A DNA stretch of 13,102 bases, from NCBI GenBank assembly GCA_024279745.1, contig JAJRRE010000127.1:1-13102 (forward strand), in the 5' to 3' direction. Source of the DNA: Alphaproteobacteria bacterium. Its GTDB lineage: Bacteria; Pseudomonadota; Alphaproteobacteria; Rhizobiales; Hyphomicrobiaceae. This document shows, piece after piece, positions 6,186 to 13,102 of the stretch. The first letter of the stretch is position 1; every line of letters starts with the position of its first letter. A program made the position numbers and the translations under genes. The notes under the pieces were generated by a model. It saw only the letters and a list, made by a program, of their open reading frames with translations. It was not told the origin of the DNA and made no database searches.

Positions 6186-7600
6186 TCAGGTTTTGGTAAG
6201 TTGTGGCCAGTTCATTTTCAGCTCGCGGCGACGCTCAAAGATGTTTGTAGCGCGGAACAATCCCAGACCATCATTGCGCCTGCCTGCAATCTGGATGCCG
6301 ACGGGCATGGCATTCGCAAAGCCTGCGGGGACTGTGATGGCTGGGGCGCCGGTCTGATTAAACGGAATGGCATAGGAGTAATGGGCAAAATGATCATCGT
6401 CGTCAGCGCCAACTGCTTCGGCAGGAAACTCAACGACCGTCATCGCCGGCGAAATAACATAGTCATAGGGTGATAAAATGTGAGTGACGCGCGCCTTGAA
6501 GTCTTCGAGGCCGTAAAGTGCGGTGCTTAAGTCTGGCGCGGAGGCCATTTCAACGCGGCGGCTCCACTCGATCAAATGCTCCAGAACCAGATGCCGCCGG
6601 GCGAGGGGAAGGCTCATGAGTTCATTGTGGACGCGTGACTGTAGAAAAAGATTGAGCGCAGGCATTGGGTCTTGCAGTGCGACCTGCGGGACAATGTCGA
6701 CAATAGCGCCAGCGTCTGCAAAAATTTTTGCCGCAGCTTCAGCAATGGTTATGACAGCAGATTCTGGGCGTTGGCCAAAGCCCATATCGAGCATCAGGCC
6801 GATACGCTTGCCCGATAGAAAGTCATCCGCTGTCTCGGCAAGAGCTGCATAAGGTGCTGCAGCGCAAGGAGGCAGAGCTTCAAAATCGCGCGCATCGGGT
6901 TGTACCAGAACGCTCATTAACAGCCCGGCATCCTCGCTTGAGTGGGCCATGGGACCGGCCGCCCGTAACGGGCTGGGTGGGTGCCAGATGAGGGATGCGG
7001 CTCCGGCTGGGCTTGAGCCCAGCCAGTCCATTATGGGCGACCGGTAGGCGCGCCGACCCGGCAATGTCGGTGCCAACGGCCAGAGGGGCGAGACCAGCGG
7101 CCACGGCCGCCCCGGAGCCGGCACTGGAGCCGCCGGTATTGGCATCTAACTTCCACGGATTTCGCACGACGCCAAAGGCTGAGCTGACACCGGCCGCCAA
7201 CATGCCAAAATCCGGCATGGTCGTTTTGGCGAATACAATGCCACCGGCTTCTTTGATCCTGGCGGCTGGTGGTGCATCTTCTCGCGCTGGTGATCCGTCA
7301 TAGCCGGCACTGCCGTGAAAATAATCAAATCCCCTGCATTCAATGCTGCCTTTCAACAGCACAGGCACACCATCAATCACGCCGCAGGGGGGGGGGCGCC
7401 AGCCAGCGCCGTTCAGATTGTCTGGCCAATTCAAGCGCGGCTTCCGCCCTTATCGAAAACAGCGCATTGATTGCCGGGTTTACTTTATGCGCGCGGTTCA
7501 AATGCGCCTGCAGCACCTCAACCGGCGAAACGTCCTTTGTGGCATAGGCGCGAAGCATCTTTTGTGCTGACCATATGCGAAAGGGATCAACGGCGGCCAT
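6186..7600 (-). pseudogene. Amidase (amidase signature family), two frameshifts
   Basis: This is an amidase-signature hydrolase that would cleave a C-N amide bond in the cytoplasm with a Ser-cisSer-Lys triad. Segments in three frames together cover the family: the N-terminus (MAAVDPFRIWSAQKMLRAY) from 7600; the middle with Lys in VPVLLKGSIE, the GGSSAGSG motif and the nucleophile-bearing GTDIAGSARLP; and the C-terminus (PPSPLRAAGPMAHSSED to the end). The first shift is at the G10 run (7387-7396), where nine bases would restore the frame. The second is near 6975-6983 and also needs one base removed. With both corrected, the length is 470 codons, normal for the family, and the triad is intact. 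It is therefore the least damaged gene of the decayed half: a fresh pseudogene, a slippage-switched gene or sequencing error. Substrate is unknown. Confidence 0.85.
7387..7396 (-). repeat. G10 tract at the amidase frameshift
   Basis: Ten G on the plus strand lie exactly where the amidase reading frame changes. Nine bases would join the two frames (RRWLAPPP to CGVIDGVPV). Confidence 0.8.
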
Positions 7601-7681
7601 AGTGTTTGTTTGCTCCGCTTTGCGATGGCATGAAGCGCATCGCCAGCCCAGACCTGTTGCTCTGCGCCAGACTGGATTGAA

Positions 7682-7708
7682 ATTGCTTGAATTGCTTGAA
7701 TTGCTTGA
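7682..7708 (+). repeat. Three tandem copies of ATTGCTTGA
   Basis: A 9-base unit is repeated three times without error (7682-7690, 7691-7699, 7700-7708) in the noncoding gap between amidase and kinase remnants. It lies downstream of the leftward promoter candidate, so it would fall in the amidase 5' leader. No function is evident. Confidence 0.85.
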
Positions 7709-7739
7709 TTATCATGAAGCACATCAAATACCACAAAAT

Positions 7740-7767
7740 TTAGTAAAATATTCCGTGCTTCGGTCAA
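7740..7767 (-). promoter_or_regulatory. Candidate promoter for the amidase
   Basis: On the minus strand, TTGACC (7767-7762) and TACTAA (7745-7740) are 16 bases apart. The -35 box is one arm of the palindrome at 7761-7780. It would give a leader of about 130 bases. The -10 match is moderate. Confidence 0.4.
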
Positions 7768-7780
7768 AACAGTTTGACCG
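7761..7780. promoter_or_regulatory. Palindromic operator candidate between amidase and kinase
   Basis: CGGTCAAA and TTTGACCG are a perfect 8-base inverted repeat around ACAG. Each arm contains a TTGACC that could act as a -35 box, one facing each gene, so one bound dimer could block both divergent promoters. The cognate regulator is not identified. A partial match, CGGTCAAACAGT, occurs at 12259-12270 near the DeoR gene. Confidence 0.55.
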
Positions 7781-7875
7781 TATTAATTGTTTCGGCATTG
7801 TTACAGCAGTAAATCGTGGCCTGACCGCAATTGTAGGTCCGATTAGTTCAGGCGAAAGCAGTTGAGGGCAGGTCG

Positions 7876-8470
7876 ATGGCGCAAGGATACCCACCTGAGG
7901 AAGACGCACAGGACAATGCAAAGCTGGCAATTCACAGCTTTTCCGGGCTTTTACGACCAGGGGCCACGCTATCGCACCGTGTGCAGCCCGTGGCGCATCC
8001 GATGCAGATGGGGCTTGATGGAACGTCCGGACGTCTCGATGGCGCTGAGGCTGGAAAAAGCTACTGGATCAAGGTGCCGGACAATGAGCAACGTCGCTTG
8101 ATTGTTACCAGCAGTGGTGCCCTTATGGCTACGGCTGCAGGAAAGGCTGGGATCGCGCCGGCGCTGGTGATGAGCGATGAGCAAACCGGCGGCCTGCTGT
8201 TTGATGATCTGGGGGAGGAGGAGAAGTTTGCCATCGTCGCCGATTTTCGCAAAGCCGACACCAAAGCCGCCGGTATGGAGTGCGTGCCGTGTTTCAACGA
8301 TTGTTATGTGACCAACTATATGGTCAATGCCGCCAAGGATCTAAAGATTGTCGACTGAGAGTATGGCGCCAATCCCCTTTGACTATCTGAAATATGCCGA
8401 TATTCTGCTCATGCGCGCGCGCCACAAGATGCGCCAGGAAAGCTGGGAGAGCGCCCTGATGACGGTGTAA
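7876..8470 (+). pseudogene. Choline-kinase-like phosphotransferase remnant
   Basis: This is the remnant of a small-molecule phosphotransferase of the choline/ethanolamine kinase or APH fold. The N-terminal lobe is visible as GRLDGAEAGKSYWIKVP and AAGKAGIAPALVMSDEQTGGLLFDDL (split motifs, residues ~52-112). The catalytic-loop region follows directly as VPCFNDCYVTNYMV, where the family has HND: His is replaced by Phe. Then LKIVD is followed by TGA (8356-8358) where the family has Trp (IVDWEYG). About 70-80 residues are missing before VPCFND. After EYGAN the C-terminus (FDYLKYADILLMRARHKM) continues in another frame, from about 8369 to the stop at 8468-8470, with a second deletion before it. The start ATG has GAGGG about eight bases upstream. 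Deletions, nonsense codon and lost catalytic His make it non-functional. Confidence 0.75.
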
Positions 8471-8520
8471 TTATTTGGTCGTTTGACAGTTTGCTGCCAG
8501 CCGTCAGCACCACATAACGC

Positions 8521-8551
8521 TGTCATCGCGGGGCATGTTCCCGCGATCCCG
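8521..8551 (+). repeat. Palindromic repeat copy 1 (TGTCAT...ATCCC)
   Basis: TGTCAT, then stem ATCGCGGG (8525-8532), 7-base loop and CCCGCGAT (8540-8547), then CCC. The flanks TGTCAT and ATCCC are shared with copy 2 read in the opposite direction. There is no T tract, so it is not a classic terminator on this strand. Confidence 0.75.
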
Positions 8552-8621
8552 GTTGCCACAAAGAAGATACCTCAGATGTGCTAAGAGCAAGTCAAAATCA
8601 ACCATTTTACCGATTTGAAAT

Positions 8622-8652
8622 GGGATACCGGTGACAAGCACCGGTATGACAA
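8622..8652 (-). repeat. Palindromic repeat copy 2, inverted
   Basis: Perfect stem ATACCGGTG (8625-8633) and CACCGGTAT (8639-8647) around a 5-base loop, flanked by GGG and GACAA. The reverse complement starts TGTCAT and ends ATCCC like copy 1. On the plus strand it is followed by a short T-rich stretch, so it might also end kinase transcription. Confidence 0.8.
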
Positions 8653-8683
8653 TTTTGCTGTTTTGGACCTTGTGCTTTTGTGT

Positions 8684-8726
8684 GGGATTGAACCGGACAT
8701 TCGTGTGCCACGCACCGGTATGACAA
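8684..8726 (-). repeat. Palindromic repeat copy 3, partial
   Basis: GCACCGGTATGACAA (8712-8726) is identical to 8638-8652. The left arm is decayed to GGGATTGAACCGG, with a longer centre, so this copy no longer forms the full hairpin. Confidence 0.7.
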
Positions 8727-8781
8727 ATCGTGTACTATTGAAGAAAACAGCGAAGTATCAACAACACAATCACATTTTGTA

Positions 8782-9505
8782 TCAAGCACCAATCAGCCAG
8801 CCAGCCTGCTGCAGCGCTTCTTTTTGTGCAAACAGGTGACACTCAACCAGCGTCGAGCCCGCCTTGCAAAGGGGCGGCAATTGCGCGGTACAAGCGTCGA
8901 TAGCATCGGGGCAGCGCGTTTTGAAGCTGCATCCTTGCGGGATATGCACCGGACTTGGCGGCTCGCCATCAAGCAGGCAGGTCGCAGCATCATAGCGATT
9001 GTCTTCAAGGGTTGGCAGGGCCGCCAGCATGGCGCGCGTGCAGGGATGGCGCGGCTTAAAAAACAACTCCCTGTTTTCAGCCAGCTCAACAACACGCCCC
9101 AGATACATCACGGCAATGCGCGTGCACGCTTTGCGCACCAGAGCCAGATCGTGAGAGATAAAAATATAGGTAAACTTGTGTTTGGATTGTAATTCGTCAA
9201 ACAGCTCCAAAAGCCGCGCCTGTTCCAGCTGATCAAGCGAGGACAATGTCTCATCAAGGATCAGCAAACGCGGAGCCATAACCATCGCCCGGGGCGAGGG
9301 GATGCGGACCGCGTCGAACAGATCGAATATTTTTTTTTGGCCGGTGGCCTGATCAAGCTCCGGTTTTACCGCCATTAACTTCGCCAACCGCAAGATCAAA
9401 TGAGATGTTCGACAGAACGCGAAGATCGCCGTCCGGCCGGCGCGCGACGACATCAAGATTATTGACCGCCAGTAAGGGCTGACCGTTGGTCGCCGTGGAT
9501 ACCAT
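8782..9505 (-). pseudogene. Peptide ABC transporter ATPase remnant (dppD-dppF-like fusion)
   Basis: This is the remnant of the ATPase that powers oligopeptide import. The ATG at 9505 overlaps the permease stop (TGATG), as in coupled operons. The first ~45 codons read LLAVNNLDVVARRPDGDLR and VLSNISFDLAVGEV, a Dpp/Opp ATPase N-terminus. The Walker A loop is then missing (only NGGKT remains) and the frame ends. In the next frame LFDAVRIPSP is joined directly to RAMVMAPRLLILDE: the LSGGQ signature is deleted while Walker B, the D-loop (SSLDQ) and the switch histidine (FISHDLA) remain. The C-terminal peptide-binding motif CSFKTRCPDA is present. About 240 residues stand where two ~330-residue ATPases are expected. 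The first part resembles DppD and the last part DppF, so two genes may have fused by deletion. It cannot hydrolyse ATP. Confidence 0.8.
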
Positions 9506-10771
9506 CAGCCGCATCCTCCCAGCACATCATTGCGCGCTTTTTCAAGGGAATTACTAATCAGATTAAGGCTGATCAGGGCCGTAAACAGAAACAGACCAGG
9601 GATCACGGTAATCCACCAGGCATTGATCAGATATTTGGTGCCATCGGCCAGAATATTACCGAAGGTGGGTGTCGGCGGCTGAATGCCAATGCCGATGAAA
9701 CCGAAGATTGCTTCAAAGATCATCATGCGCGCCACATCAAGCACAGCGATAAAGGCCACGGGCGGCAATATGTTTGGCGCGATGTGGGCCAGCATGATGC
9801 GCGAATGACTGGCACCAATGATCTGGGCCGCGCGGACAAACTCTTTCTTGCTTTCGGTCAGCGTTACGGAGCGGATCACGCGCGCATGAGTCGGCCAGCC
9901 GGCCAGTACCAGAACCAGGATCACGGTAAAGGGTGTCGGCCGCGAGATCCCCAAAATGGTGATGGCCAGAATAACCACAGGGATCGACATTTGCGCGTCG
10001 GTAATGCGCATCAAAATCATGTCGGTCCAGCCGCCGCGATAACCCGACACGATACCGATCATAGCGCCCACCACGAACATACCGATCACGCTGACAACGC
10101 CGATCAACAGAGCGTTCTGCAGTCCGGTCAGCGAGCGCAGCAACAAATCACGGCCAAGCTGATCTGTGCCAAACAAATGCGTCCACGTTCCCTTATCCCA
10201 CAAGATGGGCGGCAACCAGGCATAAGAAAGGCTCTTATAGCCGATGGCCGGAAGCCATCTCAGCTCGGTTGAGACAATCAATATCAATAGGATCGCCAGC
10301 CAGGTATTGGGCAAAGACACGAAAATAGAACTAATAGCGAAGGTAAGTTTACTGACCCAGCCGTCTGGCTTCAGCCCCGCCGCAATACCAAGGGGGAGCG
10401 AAAATATCAGTGCCAGCGCGCCCCCGAGTCCGGCAGGTTGCACCGAAAATGGAATAGATTCCTTGATGAGATCAAACACTGACGCGCGGTTTTGAAGAGT
10501 TTTCTCGCTACGATCGCGGCCCCGGCAACGCTTGCGCCGCTCTTGGCCTTGATGAACGAAACGCCCGAACTGAATGGGAAGCGGGTCGCGCAGGCCAAGG
10601 TCCTTGGTTTCTTTTTTTAACCACATCATCGGGCGTCATCGGCCCAACCGTGATGCGCACGGGATCGCCGGGGATGATGCGGAACAGGGAAAAAATGACA
10701 AAGCCGACGAGCAGGACGTTGACCAGATTTTGCGACAGCCGGCATAACAGAAAGGAAAGTACGAAGGCCAA
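9505..10771 (-). pseudogene. Peptide ABC transporter permease fusion (dppB'-'dppC)
   Basis: This is two inner-membrane permeases collapsed into one frame. It begins at a TTG (10771) with AGGGGA six bases upstream: AFVLSFLLCRLSQNLVNVL, IIPGDPVRITVGPMTPDDVV, typical of DppB. An A7 run (10612-10618) shifts the frame; six A would restore VVKKETKDLGLRDPLP. The DppB part continues (SIPFSVQ, SLPLGIAAGLKP, LRWLPAIGYKS), then passes straight into DppC (WLPPILWDKGTWTHLFGTD, QLGRDLLLRSL) up to its C-terminus, including the EAA loop (EFVRAAQIIGASHSRIMLAH) that contacts the ATPase. The C-terminal half of DppB, its EAA loop and the N-terminus of DppC are lost. From 10629 it still reads as 374 open codons and could be mistaken for one intact permease. 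The transporter needs two full permeases, so this is judged dead. Confidence 0.83.
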
Positions 10772-10846
10772 GTTATTTCCCCTGCGTGCATGACTATGGC
10801 CGCCAGGTCTGGCAGCCATAGTGTTGGTTTCAAATAACTGCGATTG

Positions 10847-12179
10847 TTATTTATAGGTCTCTTTTGATAAATCGATCGGACCATTGGGATAGAAATAGGC
10901 CCCGTCAAGATTTTTGCGCACGCCATGAATAAGGACCGAAGTGAACAGCGAAAGACTTGGCACTTTTTTGGCGATCAACGACATCAAGCCAGGCGGCGGT
11001 TTCCAGTACCGTCAGCTTAACGTTAAAGCCCTGCTCCTGCAGCATTGCCGTAATAACTTCGCCGTATTCCTTGGTCTTGGGATAGAAGCCGGTGGAGGTA
11101 ATATATTCCAGCTCCGGTAGCCCCTTGCCTTTGGCAAAGCCAGCTTCAGCAAGCAGCTTCTGGCAATTGGCCGGGTCATACTTGGGATAATTCGGTATGT
11201 CCTGACCACCAAGTTTCACCGATGAGACATAGCTCGAAGACGCATGACCGGCGGCACCCAAAACTTCCGTAATAACCGAGCGATCAATGGCATTACATGC
11301 GGCCATGCGCAGCCGTACATCATTAAACGGCGCCTTGTTGCAGCGGAAATGGAGATATTTGTTTTCCGTTGAGACTGTCCTGTTTACACGCACATCAGGC
11401 TTTGTGTTCAACGTATCATGCTGTTCAGGCTCAAGGCGTTCAATGATGTCCGCTTCGCCATTAAGCAGAGCCAGCACGCGCGTATTGGCGTCGCCCATAT
11501 AAGCAAACCGGAATTCATTCAGCTTCGGCGCGCCTTCATGATATTTGTCAAAACCGACAAGAATACTTTCATCCTTGCGTTGTTCGGCAAATTTGAACGG
11601 GCCCGTACCATTGGGCCGCTGTTTCAGCGCATCGCCGTTCTTGACATAATCGGCAGGAAGCTGGCCAGAAGAACGTAGGCTGATGCCGGATAGCCATGTT
11701 TCTTGGTGTGCAGGCGCACGGTGTAATCGTCAACAACCTCAACATCCGCCGGACCGGGATACCAGGCCGACTTACGCTTTTGCGAAGAGTATTCAAAGGT
11801 TGCCTTCACATCCGCGCCAGTGAAGGGTTTGCCATTGTGGAATGTAACGCCTTTACGCAGCGTATATTCAAGCGTGCCTTCGTTAATAAGCTTATGGGAG
11901 GTTGCCAGTTCCAACTCGAATTTTGCTGGATTGTCGGCTCGCATCGGCGTTCTGGTTAACCGGCCGAAGACATATCCTTAGAAATTTATCTGCCCAAGAA
12001 TAGTGTGCGATGTCGGGTCCCAATTGCCGGTCAGCGGCTCGCCCGATGCAAACACCACGGAGTTGCTGGACTGTCCACCCTTGGCGGTGCGAATAAACGG
12101 CGCTAAAAATTTACCCTGAAGCTACCGCACCGCTGAGCAGTGCGCCGTGCTTCAAAAACGATCTTCTTGATGTTGTCAC
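10847..12179 (-). pseudogene. Tat-exported peptide-binding protein (SBP family 5) remnant
   Basis: This is a periplasmic solute-binding protein, the first gene of the transporter operon. A GTG (12179) with GGGAGGAGAA upstream starts a twin-arginine signal (TSRRSFLKHGALLSGAVASG). A one-base shift near 12110-12120 leads to FLAPFIRTAKGGQSSNSVVF and GEPLTGNWDP; a TAA at 11978-11980 stands where QINF-x-GYVFGRL expects a sense codon. The family core follows: LEYTLRKGVTFHNGKPFTGADV, split after ASAYVLLAS by another shift, then RPNGTGPFKF and MGDANTRVLALLNGEADII to ETAAWLDVV. The end (KKVPSLSLFTSVLIHGVRK to LSKETYK) lies in a third frame after a deletion of roughly 70 residues. At least three shifts, one nonsense codon and one deletion make it non-functional. 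The family binds peptides, opines or similar amides. Confidence 0.85.
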
Positions 12180-12441
12180 AGTGGTTCTCCTCCCAGATAT
12201 TCTGTTTTCCCCAAACTGCTGAGGGGTTAAGGCAGGATGCTAATTTGGCAAGGCTGATCGGTCAAACAGTATGTGGTATGTCACGATGTTTTTGTGGTAT
12301 CGCACATTTGAGTCCATCGCTTTTTGCCTGATTGCAGCTTAGACTACCCACTTTACAGTCAATGCCCCGTGACGTGAGGCGTATAAATTGGCCTGGCTGA
12401 ATACTTCACTTCAGCACTAAATCTTGGTATTGCGAGAGACA
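12180..12441. promoter_or_regulatory. Divergent regulatory region with 21-bp spaced direct repeat
   Basis: This region separates the divergent binding-protein and DeoR remnants. TGTGGTATGTCAC (12272-12284) and TGTGGTATCGCAC (12293-12305) match in 11 of 13 bases and are 21 bases apart, two helical turns, a layout used by dimeric repressors binding one DNA face. CGGTCAAACAGT (12259-12270) lies next to them and resembles the palindrome at 7761-7780. The binding-protein ribosome site is at 12185-12194. No promoter was fixed with confidence. Confidence 0.5.
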
Positions 12442-13102
12442 ATGAAAATTAAAATGCGCCACAAGAAAATTGTCGAAGTGGTTCGCCAAAGAGATCAGGC
12501 CAGCATTGAGGAGCTTGCGGCGCTGCTTGGGATCTCTCGCGAAACCGTGCGGCGCGACCTGACCGCTCTGGACGAGGCGGGCAAGGTGCAGAAAGTTCAT
12601 GGCGGGGCCACTTTGCCGCGATTGTTTGGCGATGGGCCCTTTCAGTTGCGCATGTCGCAAAATGCCGAGGCCAAATTGCGGATAGCCGACGCAGCAGCTT
12701 CGTTATTCAAATCGGGCGAAACCTTGTTTATCGTAACGGGCTCAACCACGCTGTACTCTCTCCGAGAAGCTATCTGAAATTTCTGGCCTGACAATTGTCA
12801 CCAACTCGGCTGAAATCTCCAAGGCAGTTCATTCGCCGGCGACTGACAACAAGATATTTCTGCTGGGCGGCGAGTATAATTCAGACAATCGCCAGACTGT
12901 CGGCACAATGGTAGTCACCCAGATCCGCGCCTTTCGCGCCCACCACACAGTGCTGACCATTGGCGCTCTGGATGCCGTCAATGGCGCAATGGATTATTCG
13001 CTTGAAGAAGCGCAGATCGCCAGCACCATGATTGAGCGGTCCCAGTCCTCGGCCCGCATTTGCCCTTGCCCCCGCACAACGTTGCATGATTGCCGGTAAG
13101 TC
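12442..13102 (+). pseudogene. DeoR/GlpR-family regulator, frameshifted and cut by the window edge
   Basis: This is a sugar-phosphate-type repressor, expected to regulate the divergent transporter operon. From ATG 12442 (MKIKMRHKKIVEVVRQRD) the winged helix-turn-helix is complete: SIEELAALLGISRETVRRDL, then KVQKVHGGA. The effector domain starts (SGETLFIVTGSTTLYS) but an extra base near 12755-12760 brings a stop at 12775-12777. It continues one frame over (SEKLSEISGLTIVTNSAEIS, LLGGEYNSDNRQTVG, AHHTVLTIGALDAVNGAMD) to MIERS near 13040. After that a deletion removes the segment expected before the C-terminal stretch FALAPAQRCMIAGK, which runs off the window in a further frame. The DNA-binding half could still be made as a ~112-residue peptide. 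The usual Asp before TGSTT is Val. A weak GAGAG precedes the start. Confidence 0.8.

Larger units (their letters stand above)
8471..8781. other. Noncoding gap with three palindromic repeats between convergent remnants
   Basis: The gap separates the ends of the rightward kinase and leftward ATPase remnants. No supported gene is seen; short open frames here are incidental. Most of its structure is three related palindromes, listed separately. Confidence 0.65.

Noticed and set aside
7498..7930. Short open frames on both strands between amidase and kinase
   Set aside because: They cover the repeats, palindrome and promoter candidates, and no protein family is recognisable.
8540..8800. CRISPR-like interpretation of the repeated CACCGGTATGACAA
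   Set aside because: There are only two to three copies with unequal spacing and flipped orientation, and the hairpin structure fits dispersed palindromes better.
8607..8839. Short open frames across the palindromic repeats
   Set aside because: They are composed largely of the repeats and run into the ATPase remnant on the other strand.
9330..9338. T9 run in the ATPase remnant as a phase-switch site
   Set aside because: The gene already lacks Walker A and the signature motif, so frame changes there would have no functional effect.

Overview
The window reads as chromosomal DNA of an alphaproteobacterium, most likely from the Hyphomicrobiales/Rhizobiales. This is inferred from a tRNA-Pro(GGG) fragment, a Tat-exported family 5 peptide-binding protein, a DeoR-type regulator and GTCAT...ATCCC palindromic repeats. 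It is not proven and no genus is claimed.

Positions 1-2257 look like the right end of an integrated element. They hold a ribbon-helix-helix antitoxin and ParE/RelE-type toxin pair, a P4-like tyrosine integrase, an array of GGGTAGCA repeats around the integrase start, and the 3' part of tRNA-Pro(GGG) without its 5' half. That layout fits a displaced attachment site, with the element lying to the left and continuing off the window.

Positions 2336-5860 (minus strand) encode one intact 1174-residue secreted protein: signal sequence, an N-terminal beta-rich domain, five tandem HYR (hyalin-repeat, Ig-like) domains, a further beta domain, a Gly-rich linker and a C-terminal autotransporter-type barrel. 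Repeats 3 and 4 are nearly identical at DNA level. A C8 tract lies inside repeat 3 and a C10 tract lies upstream of the gene.

Positions 6186-13102 are a graveyard of one metabolic locus. On the minus strand are an amidase with two single-base frameshifts and a collapsed oligopeptide ABC transporter operon: a dppD/dppF-like ATPase remnant, a dppB-dppC permease fusion and a broken Tat-type binding protein. On the plus strand are a choline-kinase-like phosphotransferase remnant and a broken DeoR-family regulator that runs off the right edge. The gene ends are well kept while interiors are deleted. The original arrangement (regulator divergent from the transporter operon, kinase divergent from the amidase) suggests one regulated uptake and degradation locus for an amide or peptide-like substrate.

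The damage is confined to the right half, while 3.5 kb of the autotransporter and the integrase are open. This argues for real gene decay over uniform sequencing error, though several frameshifts sit in homopolymers and should be checked against reads. Noncoding stretches hold a perfect palindrome between amidase and kinase, a 21-bp spaced direct repeat between regulator and transporter, and three related palindromic repeats between the convergent kinase and ATPase remnants.
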